From positions 1 to 64,000 of the forward strand of contig JAUQPH010000005.1 of NCBI GenBank assembly GCA_030550455.1: 64,000 nucleotides of DNA. The letters run 5' to 3'. The translations under genes were made by a program, and so were the position numbers. The notes below the pieces were generated by a model. The model saw only the letters and a list, made by a program, of their open reading frames with translations. It was not told the DNA's origin and ran no database searches. This document shows, piece by piece, positions 47,726-58,300 of this stretch. This stretch comes from Thermoproteota archaeon. Lineage in GTDB: Archaea; Thermoproteota; Thermoprotei_A; Sulfolobales; NBVN01. Numbering within the stretch: position 1 is the first letter of the stretch; the number at the start of each line of letters is the position of its first letter.

Positions 47726-50038
47726 TTGACATCACTTAAGGTTATCGTAAGTGGGCTAGTTCAAGGAGTAGGCTTTCGGCCTTACGTAGACATACTAGCG
47801 AGATCGCTGGGATTGCGCGGCTATGTGAAGAACGTAGGTGGTTCAGAAGTAGAGATCTTTGTAGAAGGAAGCGAGGATACTATTTCACGGTTTCTATACG
47901 TTTTACTGCTGAACACCCCAAAACCTGCCGAAATAGAGCACATAGTTGTCGAGAAAACTAGCTCGAAAGGTTACCAAGAGTTTAAGATAGAGAAATCTGC
48001 TGAAGCGTTCTATATGCGTTCTATGGTTCCACCGGACTTCAGTATATGCGACGACTGCCTTCGAGAAGTCCTCGACCCAGCTGATAGAAGATACTCATAT
48101 CCGTTTAACTCGTGCGCTTGGTGTGGCCCGAGATTTTCGATGATGTATGGAGTACCATACGACAGAGATAAGACTGCGATGAGGGAATTCCCTCTTTGCC
48201 CCGAGTGTCTCCGAGATTACACTAACTCTGAGAGCAAAAGGAGGTATCACGCTCAAGGTATCTCATGTCCTACGTGTGGACCTAGAGTACTGCTCTACAC
48301 GCGTGACTGGGAACTAGTGAACACCGCTGACCCTATACAGGAGGCAGCTAGGCTCATAAACGAGGGATACATCGTTGGGGTTAAGGGAGTCGGGGGTTAC
48401 CATGTTGCCTGCTTAGCTACTGACGATGACGTAATCCTCAGACTTAGAGAGAGAAAGAGAAGACCCACAAAGCCTTTCGCCGTAATGGCTTTAGACTTGG
48501 ATACCATAGAGAGACTAGTGGTTCTCAACAATTTAGCGATAAAACTGTTAAAATCTCCTCAAAGACCGATCGTCCTACTACCAAAAAGAGAGAATTCCCC
48601 GGTCTCCAAGTACGTGTCTCCGGGTATGGCTCACGAAGGTGTCTTTTTACCATATACAGCACTCCACTACATTCTCTTAAGTAAGGTAAAGGATAAATTT
48701 GCTGTAATGACCAGCGGCAACTTAACGGACGAGCCTATGTGTTATAGTGATCAGTGCGCAAAAGATAGGTTAAGTAGAATCACTGACTATATTTTAACTC
48801 ATAATAGGTCTATAGTCAACCGTGTGGACGACAGTGTTATTAGGTTTACTGACGGTAGCCCCGTCATTCTTAGAAGAGCTAGAGGTTATGTTCCACGCTG
48901 GCTCAGAATTCCATTTAGACTAGGTAGTGACGTTGTAGCTATGGGGGCGGACATAATTAGCGCCCCAGCGGTAGCCTTCGAGGACAAGGTAGTGCTGACT
49001 CAATACATTGGGGAGTTAGGCAATGGAGACACCATCTCCGAGTTTATTAAGTATTTAAGGTACTTTTCGGAGGTCTATAAAATAGACCTAGCTAAATCCA
49101 CGTATGTTGTTGATAAGCACCCTAGGTATGTATCGCGTGCTATAGGGTTAGAGATGGGTAAGAAGTCGGGGGAAGTTAAGGAGCTTCAGCATCACGTAGC
49201 GCACATCCTCAGCACTATGGCAGACAGTAACCTACTAAGTGAGGCGTACGTAGGAATAGCAGCAGATGGTGTTGGTTACGGGGACGACGGAGCCGTGTGG
49301 GGTTGTGAAATAATTGAAGTGTCGAGAAAGGGCTACAAGAGAGTAGGTAGACTCTCTTATGTAAAGCTAAGTGGGAGTGACCGTGACGTAGAGTATCCAG
49401 CACGTGTACTAGCTTCCTACTTGACAAACATAATGAGCTACGAGGAACTTATAACCTTCTATGAGAAACACAACTTACTTAAAGCTCTCCCAGGAGGTAG
49501 ACTAGAGCTAGAGGTACTTTTGAGTAGCTTGAGAAAGAATTGGGTTTATTCCTCCAGTCTTGGGAGGTTACTGGATGCTATATCCGTTCTTCTTGGCATA
49601 TCGATAGCTAGGGAATACGAGGGTAGTCCAGCAATTAGGCTCGAAGAGGCTTCATTTGGTGGAAGAGTACTACTACCAAACGATATCGTCGACGAGCTAG
49701 TTCATGCTAGAGAGACTATCGAGATAGACCCAACCCCATTAATAGAGAAGATCATCGATCTCAAAGAGGAAAGTGCGTCTCGGGCAGACCTAGCCTACAC
49801 GTTTCAGTACATTATAGGACGAGCAATAGGGAGAGCTGTCCTCATTTCAACAAAGGGAAGAAGGGTTAGTAGACTAATACCGGCAGGTGGCGGAGCCATC
49901 GTTAACACGGTTCTCACTAAAGGAATCAAGGACGAACTCAGAAGTGGGGACCTCACATTGGTCTTACCTACCCGCGTACCACCAAACGACGGTGGCATAG
50001 CTTTAGGTCAAGTGTACTCACTGGTATACGTAAGTTAA
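47726..50038 (+). CDS. hypF: carbamoyltransferase HypF (hydrogenase maturation)
   Basis: Acylphosphatase start VSGLVQGVGFRPYV; CDDCLREVLDPADRRYSYPFNSCAWCGPRFS; YrdC-like domain; C-terminal GGGAIVNTVLTKG...PPNDGGIALGQ. Confidence 0.97.
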   Translation: MTSLKVIVSGLVQGVGFRPYVDILARSLGLRGYVKNVGGSEVEIFVEGSEDTISRFLYVLLLNTPKPAEIEHIVVEKTSSKGYQEFKIEKSAEAFYMRSMVPPDFSICDDCLREVLDPADRRYSYPFNSCAWCGPRFSMMYGVPYDRDKTAMREFPLCPECLRDYTNSESKRRYHAQGISCPTCGPRVLLYTRDWELVNTADPIQEAARLINEGYIVGVKGVGGYHVACLATDDDVILRLRERKRRPTKPFAVMALDLDTIERLVVLNNLAIKLLKSPQRPIVLLPKRENSPVSKYVSPGMAHEGVFLPYTALHYILLSKVKDKFAVMTSGNLTDEPMCYSDQCAKDRLSRITDYILTHNRSIVNRVDDSVIRFTDGSPVILRRARGYVPRWLRIPFRLGSDVVAMGADIISAPAVAFEDKVVLTQYIGELGNGDTISEFIKYLRYFSEVYKIDLAKSTYVVDKHPRYVSRAIGLEMGKKSGEVKELQHHVAHILSTMADSNLLSEAYVGIAADGVGYGDDGAVWGCEIIEVSRKGYKRVGRLSYVKLSGSDRDVEYPARVLASYLTNIMSYEELITFYEKHNLLKALPGGRLELEVLLSSLRKNWVYSSSLGRLLDAISVLLGISIAREYEGSPAIRLEEASFGGRVLLPNDIVDELVHARETIEIDPTPLIEKIIDLKEESASRADLAYTFQYIIGRAIGRAVLISTKGRRVSRLIPAGGGAIVNTVLTKGIKDELRSGDLTLVLPTRVPPNDGGIALGQVYSLVYVS

Positions 50039-50396
50039 CTATCGCAGGAGCGATGGCCGTTCTCCATTCTCAGAAGCTCGCAGTGATTAATGCAGTACCT
50101 TGTTTTACTAGAGAAATTCATCGGATGAACTTGTTGATTTCCGGCAACGTATTAAAAAATCAAACCTCGGAAGTTAGAACGATAACGAAATCGAGCTAAG
50201 CTAGATTCGGTCATCAGCTTAGCGTAGTTAGTTCTCGTTAAAAGCGCAGACTAAGCAAACCAGAAATTCTCGAGGCATTAGAAGGAAGTATGGCTTCCAA
50301 ACTTCGCCTACTAGAGAGCTATACTATACCGTAAGTCAGCCTTTAACTAAAGCTTCGCAGTATTGAACTAATACTCTCGAGGTTGAAGCTACAACC

Positions 50397-50810
50397 TCAT
50401 TCTAGTCTGACTCTTCTTGCTATTCTGCTTCTAACTATCCTCCCGAAAGGATCTACATAAAGTTGCCAGTAGTTTATTAAGTCTTTGCCTATGTATGCCT
50501 CAAATTGGGAGGATCTCCTCAAAGCTCTAGCTACATGTACAACTGTTGGTAGAGAAATTTCATACCCATTGAATATTACCCTATCAATAGTACATACAGA
50601 GAAGATCACGTATTTCCCCCCATCAGGCACTTCTACTTCCACTTCTTCCAGTAGATCCACTTTTTCGTAGCATCTGAGGTCGTTCGCTACAGACTCGTCT
50701 ATAAATGACACGTTTATGTTCTCGACTACCGCAGCTCTCGCATAGCTAAACCTGCTCCTACAGAAGAAACCTAGTAGGAGCGCTAATCCATTCTTTTCAT
50801 TCTTTTCCAT
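50397..50810 (-). CDS. hypothetical protein (137 aa)
   Basis: Single ORF with protein-like composition; no recognised motif. Confidence 0.5.
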   Translation of the reverse strand: MEKNEKNGLALLLGFFCRSRFSYARAAVVENINVSFIDESVANDLRCYEKVDLLEEVEVEVPDGGKYVIFSVCTIDRVIFNGYEISLPTVVHVARALRRSSQFEAYIGKDLINYWQLYVDPFGRIVRSRIARRVRLE

Positions 50811-51000
50811 ACTAATCGAGTTACTTTAGGTTCACACCGATTTAAAGTTTAGGTAGCACGAAAAGCCCACAGTTCAGCGACCTCTAAGATTTTTCTATGC
50901 GCAGTTTTGTTCAAACAGATTTAGACACCCTCTATACCTCTCCATGATCTCCGTAAAGGATATCATGCGGTGGTGCTAGAAAGTCACTTAGAACATGTAG

Positions 51001-51303
51001 GTGGTTGCCCGTGCCCATTAGCTAGGTTGTCGTAGTTGTTTTGTTTGTTTCGGTTTTCGGGCAAAGGTACACCCCACCTGTTCGTTCACGTCCTCCCCGC
51101 CTACGGCTCCGGGGGTTGCTGAGTCCCCAGAGCCGCCGGCGAAGAGTAGCTCACAGAGCCCGTCCCTCGCTAACGGCTCACTAGCTCATCGGCTCCTAAC
51201 TACCCAAACACCCGGTTTTCTGTACATATGTTTTATTAGTTCTGGGAATTCACAGAGATAACTCAAGTAACCAGAAAACCAAAAAGCAGACAACCTGTAG
51301 ACG
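51001..51303 (-). repeat. Structured two-copy element, copy 2
   Basis: Reverse complement aligns with 33534-33832; identical 31-nt core at 51151-51181; terminal ggttgtc/gacaacc pairing differs from copy 1 but is preserved. Confidence 0.8.
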
Positions 51304-51410
51304 GTTTACGTGAGAATAGTGAGAATATGTGAAAGAGTAGCTACACACCACGATGTAGTGTAAGCTTCGAGATGCTCGTGATGTTTTCTGAGGGCTGAAA
51401 CCGTAGCTAA

Positions 51411-51424
51411 AAGCTTTTAAGTCT
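51411..51424 (+). promoter_or_regulatory. TATA-like promoter of rps3ae
   Basis: aaagcttttaagtc about 35 nt upstream of the GTG start at 51454. Confidence 0.45.
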
Positions 51425-51453
51425 TTGCTTGCTTTTAAAGCTAAGGAGAGAGT

Positions 51454-52074
51454 GTGTCGTCAGCTGTAAGGACTAAGTGGAGGGCGAAAAAGTGGTATAC
51501 CGTATTGGCTCCAGAGGTTTTCGGAGGTGTGCCCATAGGGAGTATTCCAACGGACGAAAGCTGGAAGCTCTTGGGAAGGGTTATAGAGACGACTTTATTC
51601 GACCTTACTGGTGACTTCACTAAACACTACATACACCTCTACTTCCAAGTGTATAAGTATGATGAAGAAAACGCTTACACTAGGTTTAAAGGACATGAAC
51701 TATCTAGAGACTACATCAAGTCGATAACCAGAAGGAGGTCGTCTAAGATTACTGGAATAATCGACACTGTAACTAGTGATGGATATGCGTTAAGAGTGAT
51801 TGGGTTAGTGCTTACAGCATATAACTGTAACGCAAGCCACAAGAGAGCCATTAGGAAGGTCATATTTCAGACGATTAACGAGTGGGCTCAAAAGAACTCT
51901 TTCGATGAGTTCATTAAGGCTATGATCTTCGGTAATATGGCAGTAGACTTGATGACGCGTGCTAAGAAGATTTATCCAGTTAGAAAAGCTGAAATTTACA
52001 AGTCCAAACTTCTAGCCATACCAGCAGCAACAGGTTTAACACCAGCTGTGATAGTAGCACAAAAACCTGCTTAA
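51454..52074 (+). CDS. rps3ae: 30S ribosomal protein S3Ae
   Basis: KKWYTVLAPEVFGGVPIGSIPTDESWKLLGRVIETTLFDLTGDFTKHYIHLYFQV...RRRSSKITGIIDTVTSDGYALRV. Confidence 0.96.
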   Translation: MSSAVRTKWRAKKWYTVLAPEVFGGVPIGSIPTDESWKLLGRVIETTLFDLTGDFTKHYIHLYFQVYKYDEENAYTRFKGHELSRDYIKSITRRRSSKITGIIDTVTSDGYALRVIGLVLTAYNCNASHKRAIRKVIFQTINEWAQKNSFDEFIKAMIFGNMAVDLMTRAKKIYPVRKAEIYKSKLLAIPAATGLTPAVIVAQKPA

Positions 52075-52151
52075 CTGTTTTAACTTACTAGTCTCTCGAT
52101 ACCTATACTTCTGTACGCAAAGACCTACGTAGCGTTCATAGACGGAGTCCG

Positions 52152-52310
52152 ACATCCTCTAGCCCTAAAGGGCGGGGCTTTCGGGATGTAAAAGCGTCTT
52201 TAAACCTCCGGAAGTAAGTTCAGGCTAAACTTACACCGCCTCTAGAGGATTACCTAAACATCTCATTCCTAGGGTTAGGCGGTGGCTTTAGGTACAGCTA
52301 GGTGACGAAG
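52152..52310 (+). other. hairpin cluster resembling an IS200/IS605 terminal hairpin plus further stems
   Basis: acatcctctagccctaaagggcggggctttcgggatgt (nested hairpin), then gtaagttcaggctaaacttac and accgcc...ggcggt stems in an intergenic gap. Confidence 0.4.
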
Positions 52311-52411
52311 CATGCACTAAAGCAGTTACTTAGAGCAGATTATTAATAATTTAAAGTGTTATGAGCTATATTTCTACAGTGGGGTAGAATCTGGGGCAGA
52401 ACAACCAACAT

Positions 52412-52633
52412 GTGTGTATAGTGTGCGGTCGTAAATTTCCAGATGGTCAAGGTATAGTCGTGAAAATTGAGGACAGAGAGATAGCTTTTCACAGTAGTAA
52501 GTGCGCTGCTAAGTTCTACAAAATGCTTGTTGACAGAGGTTCTAAGGAGGTCATTAGCGAGTCCTTAAAGCTCGCTAAAGAGCTTGAGAACGTTTTGAAT
52601 AAGAGAATGGAGAGTATGTCGAAGAAGATCTAG
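52412..52633 (+). CDS. small L24e/TRASH-type zinc-binding protein
   Basis: CIVCGRKFPDGQGIVVKIEDREIAFHSSKCAAKFYKML. Confidence 0.65.
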   Translation: MCIVCGRKFPDGQGIVVKIEDREIAFHSSKCAAKFYKMLVDRGSKEVISESLKLAKELENVLNKRMESMSKKI

Positions 52634-52881
52634 TGACCAAAGCAGCAACATGCTCTTTAAGGTACGTTACCTCATCTCTAGCCCCGACAACAAGATGAAG
52701 CATTTACGTGGGTCTGCTAGTATTAGCGCGCAAGCTTTTAATCACAACAGCACATGAAGTCCGTGCGTGCTACACCTAATAACCTCTACTACTTAAAGCC
52801 AGATAAACTTTTAAAGTGGATGTCTGTTTAATAGTGTTCTGTTTTCAGTAAGTACTAGGGAGGTGCTCTATAGTAAAGATA

Positions 52882-55536
52882 GTGACTGAAGTGCCAGAAG
52901 AAAGTGAAGTAGTAAAGTTTCTTAAGGACTATACGTTAACGTGGTTTAAGAGATCTTTTACTGCTTTTACTCCAGCTCAGTTAATGGCAATACCGTACAT
53001 AAAGCAAGGCTATAACGTACTGATCTCTAGCCCCACGGGCACCGGCAAAACGCTGGCTGCTTTCTTACCTATAGTTGATGAACTGTTTAAGATGGGGGAG
53101 TTAGGAGATCTTAAAGACCAAGTGTACGTTATATACGTATCCCCCCTTAGAGCATTAAACAACGATATAGTTAAGAATCTTAGAAAGCCAATAGAGGAAA
53201 TACGTGAAACAGCACTAAGTATAGGTATAAAACTCCCAGAACTGAAAGTAAAGGTAAGAACGAGTGATACCCTACCCAACGAGAAGCAGAAAATGTTGAG
53301 AGAACCCCCTCATATTCTCATAACGACTCCTGAATCCTTAGCGATAGCTCTAGCTGCTCCAAAGTTTAGAGAGAAGCTCTCTGGAGTTCGATGGGTAATT
53401 GTTGATGAAGTACACGATTTAGCATCTAGCAAGAGGGGGGCACATTTATCACTAAGCCTTGAAAGGTTGGAGGAACTCGCTTCGAGAGAAATCCAAAGGA
53501 TAGGTTTAAGCGCTACTATAGCTCCCCTCGAAAGCATAGCTCAGTTCCTAGTAGGCTTTAAGTCAGACTTAGAGCCGAGGAACTGCGTAGTTATCGACGC
53601 AAGGTTCTTAAAGCCTATGGACATAAAGGTACTAACCCCTAGAGTAGACATAATTAGAGATCCAGCTGAGGTCGTTAACGAAGCTATATACCAGGAACTC
53701 AAAGAGATAGTCCTTAGCCACAGAACGACATTGATATTTACGAATACGAGAAGCTCCACTGAGAGAGTAGTATTCAAGTTGAGGAAGATGTTCGAGAGAG
53801 AAGGTGTAGTAAACGCAGATGAGGTTGAAGCACATCACAGCTCTCTCAGTAGAGACCTAAGACTAGACGTAGAAAACAGACTGAAGAGCGGTGAGCTTAG
53901 AGCTATAGTTAGTTCAACGTCTCTTGAACTAGGTATAGATATAGGTCACATCGACGCTGTAGTCTTACTCAGCTCCCCCAAGAGCACTACGAGGTTAATT
54001 CAGAGAGTTGGAAGATCAGGACACAGCGTAACTGATGTTAGTAAAGGCTACTTAGTGGCAGTGGACAGAGATGACCTCGTTGAGGTAGTGGTACTAGCTA
54101 AGCTAGCTAGGCAGCGAAAGCTAGATAAGATAAAAATCGTTAGGAAACCCCTCGACATACTTGCGCAACACATTGTAGGTATGTCTTTAGAGAAGAAATG
54201 GAAGCTTAAGGAGGCTTACCAGGTAGTTAAGAGGTCGTATAACTACCGCGACTTAACCTGGGAGGAGTTTTTACGGGTTATTGAGTATCTGTCCGGAAAG
54301 TATGAAGACCTAATGTCTACCACCAGGACTTACTCTAAGATAAGGTACTACGAGGAGGAAGAGGCCTTCGGAAGGAAGAGAGGTACTCGAATGATTTACT
54401 ACTTAAACTCTGGAGCGATACCTGATGAGGCTAAAGTCAAGGTATTCACTGAAGATGGACGCTATGTAGGAGACCTAGAGGAGGAGTTCGTGGAGTACTT
54501 AGAGCCGGGAGACGTCTTCGTACTAGGAGGTAGAACATTCCAGTTCGTTAAGTCGAGTGCTATGAGAGTGATTGTGAGGAGGGTCGAGCATCAGAGGCCT
54601 ACGGTTCCGAGTTGGTTCTCTGAGATGCTTCCACTCGCTTTTGATTCGGCACTTGAAGTAGCTAAGTTCCGAGGCTACATCTCTCAATTGATAGATAGAG
54701 TTGGTATAGAAGGTGCTATTGAGGAAGTATCGGCGAATTACGATATAGAAAGACGTTTAGCTAAGTACATAGTTGACTACGTCAACGAGCAAAAGAACTA
54801 CGTTGGTGTGGTACCAGACGATAAAACGGTATTAATAGAAATGTGGTATGATGAAACTCTGCGGGCTGATAACCTGATCTTTCACACCCTATTTGGAAGA
54901 AAAACTAACGACGCTCTCGCGAGAGCCTTAGCTTTACTAGTAAGCGACCTCGTAGGTGTTAACGTAAGGGTTACTGTTACCGATAACGGCTTCATGCTAA
55001 CTGTTCCATCTGACCGACCATTATTTAATAGTGAAATAGTTCAAGAAGTTCTAGCTAGACTGAGTGAGAGTGAGCTCAGAGATATACTTAGAAAAGCGTT
55101 AAGAAGGTCGGAAATTCTGAAGAGAAGATTTAGGCATTGTGCCGAGAGAGCGCTAGCTCTACTTAGAAACTACAAAGGTGAAGAAACAAGCATTAACAGA
55201 AGGCAGGTAAACGCTGAGACTTTAATAAAAGTCGTTGAGTCCCTTCCGGGTTTTCCGATACTGGAGGAAGCCTATAGAGAGGTAATGGAGGACGTCATGG
55301 ACGTAGAGAGTGCTGAAAAGATCCTTAGCTCTATAAAGAGCGGTAAAATAGCTCTACGAAGCGTGAGAGTTGAGGGACCGCCTTCACCTTTTGCGCACAC
55401 TATAGTCACACACGGATATAACGACATCGTGCTAATGGAGGACAGAAAGAGAATGCTCCTAAAGCTTTATGAGGAAGTGCTTAAGAGACTATCCGAGAAA
55501 CGCACCATAGATCAAGAAGCCTCGTTCACAACCTAA
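52882..55536 (+). CDS. lhr: Lhr-like DEAD/DEAH-box helicase
   Basis: FTPAQLMAIPYIKQGYNVLISSPTGTGKTLAAFLP; DEVHDLASSKRGAHLSLSLERLEEL; IVSSTSLELGIDIGHIDAVVLLSSPKSTTRLIQRVGRSGH. Confidence 0.95.
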   Translation: MTEVPEESEVVKFLKDYTLTWFKRSFTAFTPAQLMAIPYIKQGYNVLISSPTGTGKTLAAFLPIVDELFKMGELGDLKDQVYVIYVSPLRALNNDIVKNLRKPIEEIRETALSIGIKLPELKVKVRTSDTLPNEKQKMLREPPHILITTPESLAIALAAPKFREKLSGVRWVIVDEVHDLASSKRGAHLSLSLERLEELASREIQRIGLSATIAPLESIAQFLVGFKSDLEPRNCVVIDARFLKPMDIKVLTPRVDIIRDPAEVVNEAIYQELKEIVLSHRTTLIFTNTRSSTERVVFKLRKMFEREGVVNADEVEAHHSSLSRDLRLDVENRLKSGELRAIVSSTSLELGIDIGHIDAVVLLSSPKSTTRLIQRVGRSGHSVTDVSKGYLVAVDRDDLVEVVVLAKLARQRKLDKIKIVRKPLDILAQHIVGMSLEKKWKLKEAYQVVKRSYNYRDLTWEEFLRVIEYLSGKYEDLMSTTRTYSKIRYYEEEEAFGRKRGTRMIYYLNSGAIPDEAKVKVFTEDGRYVGDLEEEFVEYLEPGDVFVLGGRTFQFVKSSAMRVIVRRVEHQRPTVPSWFSEMLPLAFDSALEVAKFRGYISQLIDRVGIEGAIEEVSANYDIERRLAKYIVDYVNEQKNYVGVVPDDKTVLIEMWYDETLRADNLIFHTLFGRKTNDALARALALLVSDLVGVNVRVTVTDNGFMLTVPSDRPLFNSEIVQEVLARLSESELRDILRKALRRSEILKRRFRHCAERALALLRNYKGEETSINRRQVNAETLIKVVESLPGFPILEEAYREVMEDVMDVESAEKILSSIKSGKIALRSVRVEGPPSPFAHTIVTHGYNDIVLMEDRKRMLLKLYEEVLKRLSEKRTIDQEASFTT

Positions 55537-55686
55537 AGTCCCGCTCCCTGCTTTCGGAGCTAAATGAACACTTTGGAGAAGATAGTTTCGCTACTAGTTT
55601 ATCTATAACTCTACAGAGTCCTCTGCGAAGTAGGCCGAGCTGTACCATAGCTCAATTAACAGGTAGCGCTCGAGCGCCCCATGCTA

Positions 55687-56238
55687 TCAATGCCCGACCG
55701 TCCACAAACGTATTAGCTCCTCGGTCGTTGTTACTTCAGCTCCATACATCGTCTTCATATAGTCTAACGCTCGTTCGTGAACCGTTGCGTCAAACGTGGC
55801 CGTAGCATCTCTTACAACTATGATCTTGTAGCCTCTAAAGAAAGCGTCAGCGGCCGTATGCTTTACGCATATGTGCGTATGAATTCCGGTGATAACTACT
55901 GTTTTGACTTCAAGTCCTCTAAGCAAGAGGTCCAGCCCGGTTTCGAAGAAGGCCGAGTAAGTCCTTTTCTCAAGGACGTAGTCGCGAGGCAGTGGCTTGA
56001 GTTCCTCAACCACTTTAGACGCTTCATCACCCTTCATTGAATGCTCTCCCCAGAGCCTTATTTCAGGATCTGTTGGAAGGTGGGAGTCATTTACGTATAC
56101 AACTGGAATACCGATAGACCTAGCCACCTGAATAACCTTCTTTACGTTATCTATTATTTCAGCACACGGCTGACACCTAAGTCTCCCATAAATGAAATCG
56201 TACAACATGTCTATAACGAGTACTGCGTATCCGCTCAT
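55687..56238 (-). CDS. isochorismatase/nicotinamidase-family hydrolase
   Basis: AVLVIDMLYDFIYG...YVLEKRTYSAFFETGLDLLLRGL...VVITGIHTHICVKHTAADAFFRGYKIIVVRDATAT. Confidence 0.92.
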   Translation of the reverse strand: MSGYAVLVIDMLYDFIYGRLRCQPCAEIIDNVKKVIQVARSIGIPVVYVNDSHLPTDPEIRLWGEHSMKGDEASKVVEELKPLPRDYVLEKRTYSAFFETGLDLLLRGLEVKTVVITGIHTHICVKHTAADAFFRGYKIIVVRDATATFDATVHERALDYMKTMYGAEVTTTEELIRLWTVGH

Positions 56239-56347
56239 ATTAGCCCCCAGATCGCTCGCTCTAGTCTTAATTATTCTTCTTTATGCTACCCGTCTCTGAG
56301 TACCATAAAACGCTCATCGATAAATGCTGTAGTTCTTATTCCCTCAT

Positions 56348-57346
56348 TTATGACTGCTTTATCAACTCTAGGATATCCTTGCTTACAGCAAAAACAGCGC
56401 AAACAAGTTCTTCCTCAGATTTTTCTAGAATTTCGAGAGCTTTTTCTCCCTTGAGTGACTTGTCTCCCAGCTCTAGAAGGATCCCCAGTATGTTGTTGTC
56501 CTCCATCAGTAGTCTCGCAGTGTGCTTCTCGCCCTTAAGGACTGCATATATTGGGCTCTTGTTTTTAGTACTGATATTCGATAGTGCCTCCATTAATGAG
56601 GACGAATATTTCATTCTAAAAGTAGTTATGGACTTTCCTTGTGTAGTTAGTTTATACACAGCTATCGGATCTTCAAGAAGGTTTGAATAGAGATCTGAAA
56701 CAGGCTTAGGCACAATTCCACTACTTATACTTACTCCTTTAGGTGCCTCAGGAACTGAAGGTTCCGCAACTCTTTTCTCTTCTTCTTTCTTCTCGGCACC
56801 GATTACCTCAGTTGCTCGTAATTTTTCTTCAGGCGATGAAACCTCTGCTAGCTTGGGAGGTTCTGCGGTCTCGCGTTGAGCCATTATCGGCTTAGTAGAA
56901 ACACCTTTTAAAGCTTCTGAGACACTCTTAGGTATTCTCGATATAAATCTCTCGGTTTCGTTGACTATTCCAGAGAGCCTCTCTCTTAGAGCACTTGACC
57001 GAACGTAAACCTCAAAGCTAATTTCAGTGCCACCCTCAACCTTCGTAGCAGTCATCCTAAAGGTTAAATCCATACGAGGCGGTCTGAAAAAGCCTAATAT
57101 TATCTCTCCTATCATGCTGCTCTCTAACGTAAATCTACTAGTCCCCTTCGTTATCACGTAGCTAAAGACTGCGTCCCCTTTAAACCCAAAAGCGTCCATG
57201 TGAATAACTACATCGCTTCCTCTAAACGATTTAAACTCTACTGACAGAGGCAGTAATGAAAAGAAGTCCTTGGGCCTTAAAACTGCTTCGTACACTTCTT
57301 CTAGAGTGTTAGGTACTCTAAACGTTATACTTCGATGAACTGGCAC
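56348..57346 (-). CDS. SRPBCC (START-like)-domain protein with charged linker and extra C-terminal domain
   Basis: N-terminal SITFRVPNTLEEVYEAVLRPKDFFSLLP...; Glu/Lys/Pro-rich linker; distinct C-terminal ~120 aa. Confidence 0.6.
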   Translation of the reverse strand: MPVHRSITFRVPNTLEEVYEAVLRPKDFFSLLPLSVEFKSFRGSDVVIHMDAFGFKGDAVFSYVITKGTSRFTLESSMIGEIILGFFRPPRMDLTFRMTATKVEGGTEISFEVYVRSSALRERLSGIVNETERFISRIPKSVSEALKGVSTKPIMAQRETAEPPKLAEVSSPEEKLRATEVIGAEKKEEEKRVAEPSVPEAPKGVSISSGIVPKPVSDLYSNLLEDPIAVYKLTTQGKSITTFRMKYSSSLMEALSNISTKNKSPIYAVLKGEKHTARLLMEDNNILGILLELGDKSLKGEKALEILEKSEEELVCAVFAVSKDILELIKQS

Positions 57347-57436
57347 GGTACCTCATATTAATAAGCCGTTCGACCCTTAAATAATTGCTAAGCTAGACTA
57401 ACATAGGCTACTGTCGGGTGCAAATTATAGCACTTA

Positions 57437-58300
57437 TTAACAGGTTAAGTGTTTAACACTTACTTTTCTCTTGAGTATATCGAGTTCTTGAGCTGTAAAC
57501 CACGGTAGTCTACCCCTCAATTTTAGAGCGGCAGCTACTGATGCTACAGTAGCAGCATCCAAAAGCTTTGACCCCTCAATAAACAAATAATAAGTTAATA
57601 CTGCCGTAAATACGTCTCCTAACCCAACCGATTCTCCGTAAAAGCCATGCAGTGGAGCTATCTCGTATAAACACCTATCCTTATATGATAAAACCTTGAA
57701 CGGTTTCTCACCATCGGTTATGATGATGTCGGACCCAAGTCTCTCAGCACACTCCAGGGGAGATACCCAACACTCTTTAGGGAATTCCTCCCTCTCACCT
57801 CTTAAGATACTCCACTTAGATGCCTCTAGATATTTTCCTACTTCAAAAACTTTTTGTGTGTCATGAACTATCATACCGTCTTCACCTACTCTCCTAACGA
57901 AACCCTGAATATCGACAACTACGTTACGGCCTTTTGCTAGTTCTACCAAGTACCGAGGGTCGAGTTCACCATATGTTGTGGAAATAAGTACCGAACTGTG
58001 TTTCGCTAAAACTTTCGCAAAAGTCTCTACTTCTAAGAACGACCGCTTTAAAACGCGAAGACTTCTACTACCGCACTCATGTAGCTCTATCTCAAATACA
58101 GTTTCACCTGAACCAGCTTCCACTACATCTAAGTAGTGAGCTAGCTTGCTCAGATATCTCGATACCGAAGATCTTGTTGTCACCAAGAGAGCACGTAGGT
58201 CAAGATGTAGTAGCGCTAGGCCGATATAGTAAGCTGGTCCACCCATGCGTACTCCTCCCGCTATATAATCAAGAGTAGATGTCGCAATTACCACTAGCAC
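57437..58300 (-). CDS. PfkB-family carbohydrate kinase
   Basis: GGVRMGGPAYYIGLALLHLDLRALLVT...GFYGESVGLGDVFTAVLTYYLF (GxGD-like). Confidence 0.85.
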   Translation of the reverse strand: MLVVIATSTLDYIAGGVRMGGPAYYIGLALLHLDLRALLVTTRSSVSRYLSKLAHYLDVVEAGSGETVFEIELHECGSRSLRVLKRSFLEVETFAKVLAKHSSVLISTTYGELDPRYLVELAKGRNVVVDIQGFVRRVGEDGMIVHDTQKVFEVGKYLEASKWSILRGEREEFPKECWVSPLECAERLGSDIIITDGEKPFKVLSYKDRCLYEIAPLHGFYGESVGLGDVFTAVLTYYLFIEGSKLLDAATVASVAAALKLRGRLPWFTAQELDILKRKVSVKHLTC

